This document shows, piece by piece, positions 7,813 to 17,684 of a stretch of DNA of 54,155 bases. Both the position numbers and the translations under genes were made by a program. This stretch comes from Lachnospiraceae bacterium (GTDB lineage: Bacteria; Bacillota; Clostridia; Lachnospirales; Lachnospiraceae): the NCBI GenBank assembly GCA_017440575.1, contig JAFSGY010000057.1:1-54155 (forward strand), written 5' to 3'. The notes under the pieces are model-generated. The model had not been told where the DNA came from and ran no database searches. It worked only from the letters and a program-made list of their open reading frames with translations. Position 1 is the stretch's first letter, and every line of letters starts with the position of its first letter.

Positions 7813-10491
7813 ATGACAAAAAGCAAAATGCAAAACAAAAAATCTCTAGACATACTATATCTGACAGCTTTTCTGCTGCCAGTACTTGTTATGCTGATTA
7901 TATTTGCCGTTCAGAACATTTTTCCTTTTGGAGACCGTTCTTTTTTGAACATAGACATGTATCATCAGTATTTTCCATTTTTGACAGAGTTCTATCATAA
8001 GGTTAAAAATGGTGAAAGCCTATTTTATTCATGGAATACTGGAATCGGTTCGAACTTTTTGGCGTTATATGTATACTATCTTGCTACTCCAACCAACTGG
8101 CTCGCTCTTCTTTGTCCGGAACAATACCTGATGGAATTCATCTCCTATATGGTCATTATTAAAATTGGACTTTGCGGTTTTTCCTTCACCTACTATATCA
8201 GAAACCACTTCAAGAACAACAGCCCTATTATTCTTTGCTTTGCTACTATGTACGCCTTATCAGGCTATATGGCTGCTTACAACTGGAATGTTATGTGGCT
8301 TGATTGTATCGTACTTGCTCCTGTCATTATCTGGGGACTTGAAAAACTTGTAAACGAGGGAATCAGCCGATTATACTGCCTCACTCTTGCACTTGCTATT
8401 CTCTCGAACTACTATATTTGTATTATGATTTGTATTTTTTTGGTACTATATTTCTTCGTTTTGTTAATCGGAAGAAATCCTATTGCCGAAGATACCTCTA
8501 GACCAATTACCTTTCCTGTTCTTTGCAGGATACGTTCCTTCTATGGAAAGGCAATCGTACGATTTGGAATCTATTCGCTCCTTGCAGGCGGCATGTCTGC
8601 CATTTTACTCCTCCCAGAGATTGCTGCGCTTAGGTTTACGGAGTTTACAGCCTTTAATTTTCCTGATGAAGTAAAGACTTACTTTTCTGTTATCGATATG
8701 CTCGCAAGACACTGCTTTAACGTTGAAATCGAAACAGGCCTAGGACATTGGCCTAATATTTACTGCGGAGTTGCCGTCTTCCTTCTGCTACCACTTTATA
8801 TTATGCAGAAAAAGATTCCTATCCGTGAAAAGGCTGCAAAGCTGATATTACTTGCATTTATCCTAATCAGCTTTTCTACGAACACACTGAACTTTATCTG
8901 GCATGGACTTAATTACCCTGACTCCTTACCTGCAAGACAGTCCTTTTTATATATTTTCCTTGTCTTAATCATGTGCTTTGAGGCATTTCTATATATTAGG
9001 GAACAGTCACGTACCGAAGTTATGAATGTATTTTTAAGCATCCTGTTTTTCATATTGTTATTGGAAAAACTCATCACGGATGATGCCTTTACGGGAGTAA
9101 GCTTTCTAGTTACCGGAATCTTCCTAATCTGCTACGGTGCCTTGATTCATATGTATCGAAGTCAGGAAAAGATGGTAAAACAGCTTGCTATTATCGCAAT
9201 TGTGCTGGTAGTAACGGAAACTGGTCTTAACACTTATCTGACCAGCTGTTCTACCGTATCAAGAACAACCTATTTATCCAATTACGATTCGTATCAGGAA
9301 TTAACCTCCAGAACCATGGAGGAAGAAGATGACTTCTTCCGTTTTGAGAAATTTGCACGTAGAACGCAGAATGATGCCATGTTAATCGGCTTCCCTGCCG
9401 GTTCCTATTTCTCTTCTGTCTCAAATGCGCTTGTGAAAGATTTTTATGAGAAATACGGCATGAAGAGCAGCAAGGTATATTATTGTTATGATGGTGCAAC
9501 ACCTGTTACAGCAGCACTTTTAGCAAATCGCTATATGCTCTATACACTTGACCGTGGCTATGATAATCTCTTTGAACTTGCTGAAACAGAGGGCAAACTG
9601 TATATGTACCGCAATAATTACAGCCTTCCTCTAGGCTATATGGTTGCTGAGGCTCAGGTTTCTTCTACAGACATGGATATCATCACAGCACATCACAATG
9701 CATTAACGCAAGATACTGCTACTACTTCCACAGACATCAGTACCAGTATCGAAGAGGATGCTTTTGAAGAACTATTCACAAGTGCTGATGAAATAGAGGA
9801 CAGCCTTCATGATGGTGCTGACTATAATAAATCTATCAATCCTCTGGAACGTCAGAACGAACTGGTTCATCAGCTTGGTGTAAGCTCTAATGTTTTTATC
9901 CCTGTTACCGTGGATCAATCCGGCGACAGTGCCACAATAACGGTTCAAAGCTCTGGTCATTTCTACGCATATACGCGTAACACAAAGATTGATACCATTA
10001 AAATGGCCGGCGAAGAAAAATCAAAGGATTATAAGGATATTAAGAAAAAATATATTCTTGATTTGGGCTACCATGAAGCAGGAACTACGATTTCTCTTTC
10101 TTCTAAGAATAAGGAATCATTAAACCTCTCCGCATACGTAGTAAATGAACCTGCACTTGCTGAATTCATCAATATTCTCAGTGCCCAAACCATGACCGTT
10201 GATTCCTATGATGAAACGCATATCAATGGACACATTACGGTTACCAATCCGGGACAGTTAGTATTATCCGTTCCTTATGAACCAGGTTGGACATTATTTA
10301 TTAACGGAAAAGAGACCCCGATAGATTTATTTGAAAATACCTTTATCAGTGTATATCTTCCAGAGGGTGAACATACCATATCCCTTTCCTTCTTCCCTAA
10401 AGGCTTTATACCGGGAGTTATTGTTTCTCTCCTCTGCCTTGCTATTTACATTGCAATTGAACTTTTTCATAAATACAAAAGTAACAAATAA
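7813..10491 (+). CDS. YfhO-family polytopic membrane protein
   Basis: An 892-residue protein with about 12 membrane segments over the first ~480 residues, a large outside domain, and a final membrane helix ending in a basic tail. The motif NIDMYHQYFPFL near the N-terminus and SWNTGIGSNF are typical of the YfhO family (GT-C-like fold), which is linked to glycosylation of teichoic acids and other surface polymers. The ATG at 7813 follows GGAGGT by 12 bases; an upstream TTG abuts the ribosome site. It lies 29 bases after the LtaS-like gene and is cotranscribed. Confidence 0.85.
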   Translation: MTKSKMQNKKSLDILYLTAFLLPVLVMLIIFAVQNIFPFGDRSFLNIDMYHQYFPFLTEFYHKVKNGESLFYSWNTGIGSNFLALYVYYLATPTNWLALLCPEQYLMEFISYMVIIKIGLCGFSFTYYIRNHFKNNSPIILCFATMYALSGYMAAYNWNVMWLDCIVLAPVIIWGLEKLVNEGISRLYCLTLALAILSNYYICIMICIFLVLYFFVLLIGRNPIAEDTSRPITFPVLCRIRSFYGKAIVRFGIYSLLAGGMSAILLLPEIAALRFTEFTAFNFPDEVKTYFSVIDMLARHCFNVEIETGLGHWPNIYCGVAVFLLLPLYIMQKKIPIREKAAKLILLAFILISFSTNTLNFIWHGLNYPDSLPARQSFLYIFLVLIMCFEAFLYIREQSRTEVMNVFLSILFFILLLEKLITDDAFTGVSFLVTGIFLICYGALIHMYRSQEKMVKQLAIIAIVLVVTETGLNTYLTSCSTVSRTTYLSNYDSYQELTSRTMEEEDDFFRFEKFARRTQNDAMLIGFPAGSYFSSVSNALVKDFYEKYGMKSSKVYYCYDGATPVTAALLANRYMLYTLDRGYDNLFELAETEGKLYMYRNNYSLPLGYMVAEAQVSSTDMDIITAHHNALTQDTATTSTDISTSIEEDAFEELFTSADEIEDSLHDGADYNKSINPLERQNELVHQLGVSSNVFIPVTVDQSGDSATITVQSSGHFYAYTRNTKIDTIKMAGEEKSKDYKDIKKKYILDLGYHEAGTTISLSSKNKESLNLSAYVVNEPALAEFINILSAQTMTVDSYDETHINGHITVTNPGQLVLSVPYEPGWTLFINGKETPIDLFENTFISVYLPEGEHTISLSFFPKGFIPGVIVSLLCLAIYIAIELFHKYKSNK

Positions 10492-10501
10492 TATGCACAT
10501 A

Positions 10502-10530
10502 AAAACCAGGCGAACATCGCCTGGTTTTCT
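10502..10530. terminator. Bidirectional terminator between convergent genes
   Basis: The 12-bp stem AAAACCAGGCGA / TCGCCTGGTTTT with a 3-base loop serves the plus-strand YfhO gene and the minus-strand secreted-protein gene that ends at 10536. Confidence 0.9.
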
Positions 10531-10535
10531 TAATC

Positions 10536-11552
10536 TTACTTATAAACTAATGCATATGCTGTAGTTGGCTTATCTGTTGCAAAAGTAATTGTTTCATCAG
10601 ATGTATCCAAATCATCGTATATATCTACAACACCTTGACCAATTGCTAATAATCTAAAGCTTCTTCCCACCTGTCTATATTTCTGAGGGATAGTAATAAT
10701 ATACTTTAACGTATTAGTTGTTGTTGTAAGCTTCTTTCCTTCTTTCTCTACAACAATATTATATGTTGTTGCCAAAGTATAGTCTCCAATAAATGCTGCA
10801 TATGCTTCATAACAAGCCTTACCTGGGAATCGTCTCTGTGCTGACAACTTTAATGTATAATCAGGTGTTTCAGCAGACAATTTTACAATTGGAGTCATAA
10901 CGTTTCCATTACTATTTCCACTAAGATCTACATTTTGCCAAGGAGCTTTTTCATCTGTTGACACAAAAACATTACAGATTGATGGATTTACACTACACTG
11001 AAACTCTGTTGCCATTTTCTGATCATCAAGAATATAAGAAGCTCCCATTGAATTAACCTGTGCAAATGCCTCTATACTTTCAAGACTAGTATACGGAATC
11101 GTTCCATACATCTTAGTAGTTGTCTCTTTACCCGTAATTCTGAATACCGGCTTATATGCAATTCCCTGAAAAACTGTAGTATCTTCTATAAAAGTCTTTG
11201 TACTCATAATTATATGCTTAATATTCTTCATTTCATAAAAAGCATACTTTCCAATGGATGTAATCGTATCATCAATCATTACATAATGACAATTAGAAGT
11301 TGCCCATGGGCGTTCATACAAATACCAGTAATCAAAGTCCGGTATTTCTCCTGTTCCAGTAAAATGAATAATATCATTTGCAATCTGTACTTTTACGTCT
11401 GTTCCCTGTAAATAGTGCCAACCATTCCCCTGATTAACCCAAGTCTGATGCTGTGCAACCTCTGCTGCCTCTGTTGGCACAACAGGTGCTACTGAAAATG
11501 TCAATGCCGCTGCCAAAGCCACAGCCATAATCTTTTTAAATTTTCTTCCCAC
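10536..11552 (-). CDS. Secreted protein with one BspA-like leucine-rich segment
   Basis: A 338-residue protein with a clear Sec signal peptide (basic start, hydrophobic core, cleavage expected near PTEAA-EV at about 30). Residues ~95-130 (DDTITSIGKYAFYEMKNIKHII) resemble one BspA/LRR_5 repeat; the rest is beta-rich and unrecognised. The start codon is GTG with AGGAG 8 bases upstream; a nearer ATG is out of frame and stops after seven codons. It is monocistronic, with its own promoter and terminator. A surface or secreted role is inferred; function is unknown. Confidence 0.7.
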   Translation of the reverse strand: MGRKFKKIMAVALAAALTFSVAPVVPTEAAEVAQHQTWVNQGNGWHYLQGTDVKVQIANDIIHFTGTGEIPDFDYWYLYERPWATSNCHYVMIDDTITSIGKYAFYEMKNIKHIIMSTKTFIEDTTVFQGIAYKPVFRITGKETTTKMYGTIPYTSLESIEAFAQVNSMGASYILDDQKMATEFQCSVNPSICNVFVSTDEKAPWQNVDLSGNSNGNVMTPIVKLSAETPDYTLKLSAQRRFPGKACYEAYAAFIGDYTLATTYNIVVEKEGKKLTTTTNTLKYIITIPQKYRQVGRSFRLLAIGQGVVDIYDDLDTSDETITFATDKPTTAYALVYK

Positions 11553-11582
11553 TTTTCATTCTCCTTTCCTCTTTCGAACACT

Positions 11583-11603
11583 AAGCTACTTTAAGTGTAG
11601 CTT
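11583..11603. repeat. Inverted repeat overlapping the -10 of the secreted-protein gene
   Basis: AAGCTAC, a 7-base loop, then GTAGCTT. The repeat straddles the -10 element at 11599-11594, a placement typical of a repressor operator. Confidence 0.5.
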
Positions 11604-11622
11604 CAAATACTAAATTTGTCAA
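11594..11622 (-). promoter_or_regulatory. Promoter of the secreted-protein gene
   Basis: -35 TTGACA (11622-11617), 17-base spacer, -10 TACACT (11599-11594). Confidence 0.6.
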
Positions 11623-11644
11623 TAAAACCAATGAATTCCATATC

Positions 11645-13387
11645 TTATTTTTCTTCTGCAAGCCTCAACACACTAATGTCCGAATCTATTATCAGAGAAT
11701 AATTTGTGTAATAAACAACAAATCCCGGCTTAGAACCATTCGGTTTTTTTACATTTTTCTTCTGCACATAATCAATCTCGACCTTTTCCTGTCCTCTTGA
11801 CTGTGAATAATATGCTGCAAGCTTTCCTGCCTCTTCATATGCTCTGTCTGTCATCTCTGCACCATTTGTTTTGACAATAACATGTGACCCCGGTATTCCC
11901 TTGGCATGAAACCACCAATCATTACCTGTAGCAAACTTAAAGGTCAACTCTTCATTTTGCAGATTGTTCTTCCCTACATAAATATCAAAGCCATCACTGC
12001 TAATATAATGAAACGGCTTACTGGTAATCTTCTCCTTCTTCGTTCCACCTTTTCTGCGGATATAACCGCTTTCAATCAATTCCTCCTTAATCTGTACCAA
12101 GTCTTCTTCTCGCAATGCAATATCAAGGGACGTATTCACAGACTGTAAATGGTCTATCTCCGCCTTTGTTTCCTGCGTAAGAGTTGTCAATGCTTCATAG
12201 GTTCTCTTTAATTTCTGATATTTATCAAAATATTTCTTGGCATTTTCTCCAGTCGAAAGAGTCGGGTCAAGCGGAATCGTAATCATTTCATTCGTATAAT
12301 AATTCAAAGCCTCCATGGACTTTGCTCCCTGCTCTACCCCATATCCATATGCATTTAAAAGTTCACCATAGACACGGTATTTTTCCCTCTTATCCGTATC
12401 CTGAAGCTGCTTTATCTGTAAATCATACTTTTTGATATTTCGTTCCAGTGCTGTCTGTACGATTCTTCGCAAATCAACGGAACGCTGTCTGATTCTCGTT
12501 ACCAGATTCTTTTCTGCATAGTAATGTTCCAGAAGCTCAGACATACTCTCATAGCAAACCGTCTGTTTCTCTGTATAGGAAGTTAGACGAATGGCAGCAT
12601 ATTCCTTTGGCTGTTTGTTCTCATACACAACATTTGGACTAAAATTTCCCGCCTTAATATCCTGCAGAATATTCCAAAAGGCTCCTGATAATGCAGCCAG
12701 CTCTTCCACTGTCATATCACCTGTCGGCTTATCTGAATCTACCCTCGCACGATAACACACCTCATGCGCAATACAAGGTGAAATCCCTGTGAACCCAAGA
12801 TACACCGCTTTAAAGGCCGGCGTACTATTTTTGCGGAAGCTTTCTTCTATCACTTCCCTAGTTACCTGCATGGGATCTAACTTATCCTGTGTCTGTGGTA
12901 TAAAATATTCCCTTCCCGGAAGCACCTCACGTACAGAGCTTACCATACCTGAAATATGCTTGATACTGTCAATAATCATATTCTTATCATCATAAAAGAT
13001 AATGTTACTATGCTTGCCCATAAGCTCAATAACCAGATATTTACGACAAATATCACCCATTTCATTCAAATGCTCAAGTTCAAGCTTAACGATTCTCTCT
13101 AGTCCCGGCTGTGTAACCGAAATAATCCTTCCATTCTGCAAATGCTTTCTTAACAGCATACAAAAATTCGGAGCCGTCATAGGGCTAGGCTTATTGGCAT
13201 CTGTCATATAAATCAATGGAAGCGATGCGTCCGCAGACATCAAAACTCTTACCTGCCCACCATTATTTTTAATTGTCAGAAGGAGTTCATCCTTTTCCGG
13301 CTGTGCTATCTTATAGATTCTTCCTCCTGTTATCTTTTCATCCATTTCCTTTACGATTCCTGCAATCGTTATTCCATCAAACGCCAT
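11645..13387 (-). CDS. rqcH: Ribosome quality control protein RqcH (NFACT family)
   Basis: A 580-residue NFACT protein of the Rqc2 family. It binds stalled 50S-peptidyl-tRNA complexes and directs C-terminal alanine tailing of nascent chains. Visible parts are the NFACT-N domain (start MAFDGITIAGIVKEM), a long coiled-coil middle (about 290-430), and the NFACT-R domain with GNDWWFHAKGIPGSHVIVK. The ATG at 13387 follows AAGGA by 6 bases and is preferred to a TTG two codons upstream. Older annotations call this family fibronectin-binding proteins. Confidence 0.92.
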   Translation of the reverse strand: MAFDGITIAGIVKEMDEKITGGRIYKIAQPEKDELLLTIKNNGGQVRVLMSADASLPLIYMTDANKPSPMTAPNFCMLLRKHLQNGRIISVTQPGLERIVKLELEHLNEMGDICRKYLVIELMGKHSNIIFYDDKNMIIDSIKHISGMVSSVREVLPGREYFIPQTQDKLDPMQVTREVIEESFRKNSTPAFKAVYLGFTGISPCIAHEVCYRARVDSDKPTGDMTVEELAALSGAFWNILQDIKAGNFSPNVVYENKQPKEYAAIRLTSYTEKQTVCYESMSELLEHYYAEKNLVTRIRQRSVDLRRIVQTALERNIKKYDLQIKQLQDTDKREKYRVYGELLNAYGYGVEQGAKSMEALNYYTNEMITIPLDPTLSTGENAKKYFDKYQKLKRTYEALTTLTQETKAEIDHLQSVNTSLDIALREEDLVQIKEELIESGYIRRKGGTKKEKITSKPFHYISSDGFDIYVGKNNLQNEELTFKFATGNDWWFHAKGIPGSHVIVKTNGAEMTDRAYEEAGKLAAYYSQSRGQEKVEIDYVQKKNVKKPNGSKPGFVVYYTNYSLIIDSDISVLRLAEEK

Positions 13388-13463
13388 TACCAATCCTTGC
13401 CTTTCTTAAACGAACATCGAGCCACCTCACTGGGAAGCGGCCCGTTTTTATCTTTTTATTCTT

Positions 13464-14912
13464 TTATCCAATTAACCAATCATACATTTCCTGATACTTA
13501 GAAGCTGATACCTTCCAAGAATAATCGGTTGCCATCGCTCTGTCAATGATTTTATTCCATTCGCGCTTCTTATCATAATAAATCTTTTCTGCATAACGAA
13601 TGGTTGCAAGCATCTCATGAGCATTATAATTCGTAAAGCTAAAGCCAGTACCCTTGCTTTCATATTCATTATACGGCTCTACGGTATCTTTCAGTCCACC
13701 AGTCTCACGCACAATAGGAATCGTTCCATAACGTAAAGACATTAACTGGCTTAATCCGCAAGGCTCAAACAAGGATGGCATTAAGAATGCATCACAGGAA
13801 GCATATACCTTATGTGAAAGTTCCTCTGAATAGTAAATATTCGCAGAAACTTTTCCATGATATTTCCAATCAAAATGACGGAACATATTCTCATACTGTT
13901 CCTCACCTGTTCCAAGAACAACAAGCTGTACATCATCCTGACTAAGCATCTCATCCATGATATAAGACACAAGATCCATACCCTTCTGGTCTGTCAATCT
14001 TGATACGATACCAATCATCATCTTCTTATCATTCTCAACAAGACCTAACTGCTTCTGCAAATCTCTCTTATTCTTAATCTTCTCTTTTCTGAAGTTGCTT
14101 GCATTATACTTACGAACAATGTATGGGTCTGTTTCGGGATTATACTCATCATAATCAATACCATTCACAATGCCTCTTAAATCATTGCTTCTGGCATTCA
14201 ATAATCCTTCCAGCTTCTCTCCATAGAATGCAGTCTTAATTTCTTCTGCATAAGTCTGGCTTACAGTTGTAATAGCATCTGCATAAGTAAGCCCACCCTT
14301 TAACAGGTTTCCATCCTTAAAATATGCCAGCTTATCCGGTGTAAAATAAGAATTATCCAACCCGGTGATACGCTGAATGGTTTTAATATCATAAATACCC
14401 TGGAATTTCAGGTTATGAATCGTCATAACAGACTTCATACCCTGATAAAATTCTCCAGCTGCGAAACGCTCCTTTAAATATACAGGAATGATAGCCGTCT
14501 GCCAGTCATGACAGTGAACCACATCCGGTCTGAAATCAACCACTGGTAGAATAGATAATGCCGCCTTTGAGAAAAAGACAAACTTAGATAATTCCTCTAC
14601 CACATTATCTCCATACGGCTTTAATCCATTAAAATATTTCTCATTATCAATAAAATAATAAGTAATGCCTTCATACTGTGTCTCAAGTACACCTACATAC
14701 TCATCCTGTCCAAGAAAATCCATATAAAAATGCGTTTTATACTGCATCATGGACTTCATTTCTTCCTTCATACACATATACTTTGGCAGAATTACCCTTG
14801 CATCAAAATATCTCTTATCATAGTACTTAGGGAGCGAACCTACAACATCTGCAAGTCCTCCTGTTTTAATAAATGGTACTCCTTCTGATGCCACAAACAA
14901 AATTTTTTTCAT
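13464..14912 (-). CDS. glgA: Glycogen synthase (ADP-glucose)
   Basis: GT5 glucosyltransferase that extends alpha-1,4-glucan from ADP-glucose. The ADP-glucose site KTGGLADVVGSLP lies at residues 16-28, and the C-terminal Rossmann half carries the GT-B motif MPSLFEPCGLSQL. The 482-residue length is standard. It stands alone with its own promoter; no other glg genes are in the window. The product implies storage glucan synthesis. Confidence 0.95.
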   Translation of the reverse strand: MKKILFVASEGVPFIKTGGLADVVGSLPKYYDKRYFDARVILPKYMCMKEEMKSMMQYKTHFYMDFLGQDEYVGVLETQYEGITYYFIDNEKYFNGLKPYGDNVVEELSKFVFFSKAALSILPVVDFRPDVVHCHDWQTAIIPVYLKERFAAGEFYQGMKSVMTIHNLKFQGIYDIKTIQRITGLDNSYFTPDKLAYFKDGNLLKGGLTYADAITTVSQTYAEEIKTAFYGEKLEGLLNARSNDLRGIVNGIDYDEYNPETDPYIVRKYNASNFRKEKIKNKRDLQKQLGLVENDKKMMIGIVSRLTDQKGMDLVSYIMDEMLSQDDVQLVVLGTGEEQYENMFRHFDWKYHGKVSANIYYSEELSHKVYASCDAFLMPSLFEPCGLSQLMSLRYGTIPIVRETGGLKDTVEPYNEYESKGTGFSFTNYNAHEMLATIRYAEKIYYDKKREWNKIIDRAMATDYSWKVSASKYQEMYDWLIG

Positions 14913-14981
14913 AATATTCCATCGAATCCCTTCTTATTGGAGACTTCCTATTGGAAATCCAAATTATATTATAGATACTTT

Positions 14982-15010
14982 ATTATACAACATATATGGT
15001 TGTAATGTAA
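14982..15010 (-). promoter_or_regulatory. Promoter of glgA
   Basis: -35 TTACAT (15010-15005), 17-base spacer, -10 TATAAT (14987-14982). Confidence 0.65.
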
Positions 15011-15046
15011 AGAAGAGACTCTTTGTTAAATTGTAAAATCTGTTTT

Positions 15047-15559
15047 CTATTCCCGATAATGCAATCTGATTTTATCTGTGATGAGCGCGATAAATTCTGA
15101 ATTTGTAGGTTTTCCCTTTCCTATGCTAATAGTATATCCAAATAACGCATCCAAAGTTTCCATATTACCTCTACTCCATGCTACTTCTATCGCATGCCTG
15201 ATAGCACGCTCTACACGGCTTGAAGTCGTCTGATATTTCTTGGCTATTGTCGGGTATAAGACCTTTGTAATAGAATTCAACATTTCTCCGTCTCTTACCG
15301 ACATCATAATCGCCTCTCGTAAGTACTGATATCCCTTAATATGTGCGGGTACTCCTATCTCATGAATCATATCAGTAACATCCTTCTCCAAATCATGCCC
15401 CTGATCTAACCTTTTTTCCTGCGTGTCTTCGATTCTATTCTGTTTTCCTGAAGGTACGGTTATCATAATCTGAAATTCTTTATCCTTAGTGATTAATTCG
15501 CTCAGTATTCGAAACATTCTCTCATTGTCCTGTGTTGTCATTACCTTTACCTGTTCCAT
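15047..15559 (-). CDS. Spo0A-type DNA-binding protein lacking a receiver domain
   Basis: A 170-residue protein whose residues ~55-170 are the Spo0A C-terminal (0A-box binding) domain, including [20 protein letters not shown] and the recognition-helix segment [20 protein letters not shown], almost unchanged from sporulation Spo0A. The roughly 50 residues before it are far too short for a phosphoreceiver and contain no phospho-Asp motif. The ATG at 15559 was chosen because GGAGG lies 7 bases upstream; an earlier in-frame start adds 19 residues without a ribosome site. It probably binds 0A-type sites without phosphorylation control. Confidence 0.8.
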   Translation of the reverse strand: MEQVKVMTTQDNERMFRILSELITKDKEFQIMITVPSGKQNRIEDTQEKRLDQGHDLEKDVTDMIHEIGVPAHIKGYQYLREAIMMSVRDGEMLNSITKVLYPTIAKKYQTTSSRVERAIRHAIEVAWSRGNMETLDALFGYTISIGKGKPTNSEFIALITDKIRLHYRE

Positions 15560-15615
15560 ACTTCTGCCTCCATTCTCACTAATCCATTCAAATCTGCTAA
15601 GATTTGGCAAGGTCA

Positions 15616-15645
15616 ATTATATAAGAATGTCAAATTATCCTGCAA
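15616..15645 (-). promoter_or_regulatory. Promoter of the Spo0A-like gene
   Basis: -35 TTGCAG (15645-15640), 18-base spacer, -10 TATAAT (15621-15616). No convincing 0A box was seen. Confidence 0.5.
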
Positions 15646-15746
15646 CCGTTACTTTTCGCAGTATTCTTACATTTTACGCACATTCCGCCCATTTCTGCCA
15701 AAAAGCGAAAAATAACCATATGTATTGCTGTAATATAAAGTCAACC

Positions 15747-15791
15747 ATAAGAAAAAAAGGTCTCAAGAAACAAACTGTTTCCTAAGACCTT
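15747..15791 (-). terminator. Terminator of the chemoreceptor gene
   Basis: A 16-bp stem on the minus strand (two G-U pairs; AAGGTCT at one base, AGACCTT at the other) with a 3-base loop, followed by a run of seven T residues. Confidence 0.92.
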
Positions 15792-15805
15792 CCTCTATTC
15801 TGCCC

Positions 15806-17242
15806 CTATTCAGCAAAGTTCTTTAAATCTTGTGCAAGCATATAGGTAGCATCAATTACACTTCTTACATTACCCATCTCTCGCACCGCATTTTCTGCTG
15901 TCTGTTGCCCTTCTGTCGAAGACGCTGCAATCTCCTGACTAGTTGCTGACAGATTGGAAATATTCTCTGAAATGGTATTGGTGCTTTGTAAAATGGCTGT
16001 AATAACGCCCTCCATTGCTGTTACCACCTCTGTAAGAGATTCCATTTCCACATTAATCGATTCGAACTTATCCTTTGTGGTATCAATCATTTCGCTTTGT
16101 TCCTTAATGGAATTTGCAGAGTGTTCCATACTTTCCACTGCCTTTTCTGCATCCGCATTAAGCACATTTATAATATCCGTAATCTTGTTCGTTGCTTCCT
16201 TCGTCTGCTCTGACAGCTGTCTAATCTCATCTGCGACAACTGCAAAGCCTTTTCCTGCTTCTCCTGCTCTTGCAGCCTCAATCGAAGCATTCAGCGCCAA
16301 CAGATTGGTCTGACTCGAAATACTCAGAATCGTTGCCACAATTCCCTTTACTTCTTCTGCTCTGTTATTCACCTGCTTGGTAGATTCCGCTGCAAGATTA
16401 CTAGCCTGCTCTACATTCGCAGCCTGTTCCTTTAAACCTGCAACCAGCTTAGCTCCCTCAGCAACCGTTTCCATAGTAAGTCTTGACTTATCGAGCATCT
16501 TGGCAGTCTCTTTCTCTGCCACATCCGTATTACTCTGAATCTCCGTACACATCATTGCCTGCTCCTGAATTGCCTCAGCGGAGCTTCCTGTACTGTCCGC
16601 AATATTCGACATGGATTCATTATTGCTCTGCACAACCTCAGAAAGCGTATCCAGCTTATCCTTCACTTCATCAAAATGTTTAACAAGATTATCTGCCACC
16701 AGAATCATCTTATCCGAAGCATCCTTCTGAACCTGAAGGTTCTCTTCATTAAATGCCGTCAAGGTAATACTTACGTTGTAAACAACACAAATAACAATAA
16801 CAACAATAATAAAATTAAATAACATATCACCTGCTGCCGCATTGCCAGTCACAAACATCACTATGATATGAATAATGTTACCAACTATCGAAATCGCTCC
16901 ACCATAATACAAGAATCTCACATTCAGATAAATAGTACTTGCTGCCATTAGTGGAAGTGCATAGGCATATACCGTAGCTGTATCACTCAACAAGAGATAG
17001 ATAAAATAAACGCCCGCTGCTGTTCCAAGCAAACCAATTGCACGCTGCTTCCCCTTTAACTCAGCCTTCATCACATATCCCAAAATAAAAATTCCGATTA
17101 TCGAAACAATTACCATGATAATATTTGGTATTGTAATTCCCAGCATCAGTTTTAGGATAGTCACTCCCGTCATAATAACCAACTGTAATAATACTACCGG
17201 ATATACCTTCCGATTGGCTCGATCATATTGTGATTCTGTCAT
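15806..17242 (-). CDS. Methyl-accepting chemotaxis protein with an all-membrane sensor
   Basis: A 478-residue chemoreceptor. Residues ~15-165 form about six membrane helices with almost no outside domain and no clear HAMP domain. The cytoplasmic signalling hairpin contains the conserved tip [20 protein letters not shown] and then [15 protein letters not shown]. It controls CheA and so flagellar rotation; the ligand is unknown. Sensing membrane energy state or small hydrophobic molecules is plausible from the lack of a sensor domain, but this is inference. It is a monocistronic gene with its own promoter and terminator. Confidence 0.93.
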   Translation of the reverse strand: MTESQYDRANRKVYPVVLLQLVIMTGVTILKLMLGITIPNIIMVIVSIIGIFILGYVMKAELKGKQRAIGLLGTAAGVYFIYLLLSDTATVYAYALPLMAASTIYLNVRFLYYGGAISIVGNIIHIIVMFVTGNAAAGDMLFNFIIVVIVICVVYNVSITLTAFNEENLQVQKDASDKMILVADNLVKHFDEVKDKLDTLSEVVQSNNESMSNIADSTGSSAEAIQEQAMMCTEIQSNTDVAEKETAKMLDKSRLTMETVAEGAKLVAGLKEQAANVEQASNLAAESTKQVNNRAEEVKGIVATILSISSQTNLLALNASIEAARAGEAGKGFAVVADEIRQLSEQTKEATNKITDIINVLNADAEKAVESMEHSANSIKEQSEMIDTTKDKFESINVEMESLTEVVTAMEGVITAILQSTNTISENISNLSATSQEIAASSTEGQQTAENAVREMGNVRSVIDATYMLAQDLKNFAE

Positions 17243-17281
17243 GATACATTACCTCCATCTTCAAAATACCTATATAATATA

Positions 17282-17310
17282 ATTTTACTCTCATTATCAG
17301 TCATTTTCAA
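17282..17310 (-). promoter_or_regulatory. Promoter of the chemoreceptor gene
   Basis: -35 TTGAAA (17310-17305), 17-base spacer, -10 TAAAAT (17287-17282). It resembles sigma-A rather than sigma-28. Confidence 0.6.
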
Positions 17311-17366
17311 TATTTTTCTGTCAATATTCATTCTCGCTTTTATTTGATTTTTTTTGCAAAAAGTAG

Positions 17367-17395
17367 TTGACATTTTCTGTAATAACGTGTATATT
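17367..17395 (+). promoter_or_regulatory. Promoter of the tRNA pair
   Basis: -35 TTGACA (17367-17372), 17-base spacer, -10 TATATT (17390-17395), about 40 bases before tRNA-Val. Confidence 0.85.
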
Positions 17396-17435
17396 AAACA
17401 AGTCGGTTGCGTTAGTAACTGTCATTACTGAATGT

Positions 17436-17508
17436 GGGGTCTTAGCTCAGCTGGGAGAGCATCTGCCTTACAAGCAGAGGGTCACAGGTTCGAGCCCTGT
17501 AGGCCCCA
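17436..17508 (+). tRNA. tRNA-Val (anticodon TAC)
   Basis: A 73-base cloverleaf. The acceptor stem GGGGTCT pairs with AGGCCCC (one G-U), the anticodon loop CTTACAA sits in a CTGC/GCAG stem, the T-loop is GGTTCGAGCC, and the discriminator is A. The 3' CCA is not encoded. Confidence 0.97.
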
Positions 17509-17530
17509 TCACATTCCTTTAATTTAATAT

Positions 17531-17604
17531 GGCGAGATGGCTCAACTGGCTAGAGCATTCGGTTCATACCCGGAGGGTTGAGGGTTCGAGTCCCCCTCTC
17601 GCTA
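17531..17604 (+). tRNA. tRNA-Met (anticodon CAT, elongator type)
   Basis: A 74-base cloverleaf. The acceptor stem GGCGAGA pairs with TCTCGCT, the anticodon loop TTCATAC sits in a CGG/CCG stem, and the T-loop is GGTTCGAGTC. The paired first base and overall resemblance favour elongator Met over initiator; a CAT-anticodon Ile cannot be fully excluded. No CCA is encoded. Confidence 0.92.
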
Positions 17605-17610
17605 CTAAAG

Positions 17611-17637
17611 CTTCTAGGAAACTAGAAGTTTTTTTAT
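17611..17637 (+). terminator. Terminator of the tRNA pair
   Basis: Stem CTTCTAG / CTAGAAG with a GAAA tetraloop, followed by seven T residues. Confidence 0.92.
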
Positions 17638-17684
17638 TTTAAGGATAAGGATAATCCTTCACTTTGATAAAACAAATAATAAAT

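Noticed and set aside
13420-13462. Hairpin GGGCCGC/GTGGCTC between glgA and rqcH as a terminator
   Set aside because: The T-tract lies on the plus strand but the stem pairs well (with G-U) only in the minus-strand RNA, so neither direction makes a convincing terminator.
15650-15665. 0A-box-like CGAA sequence upstream of the Spo0A-like gene
   Set aside because: It matches only part of TGTCGAA, which is too weak to claim autoregulation.
15954-16313. 119-codon frame opposite the chemoreceptor gene
   Set aside because: It is antisense to the conserved signalling tip; the composition reflects the repeated helical coding of the receptor.
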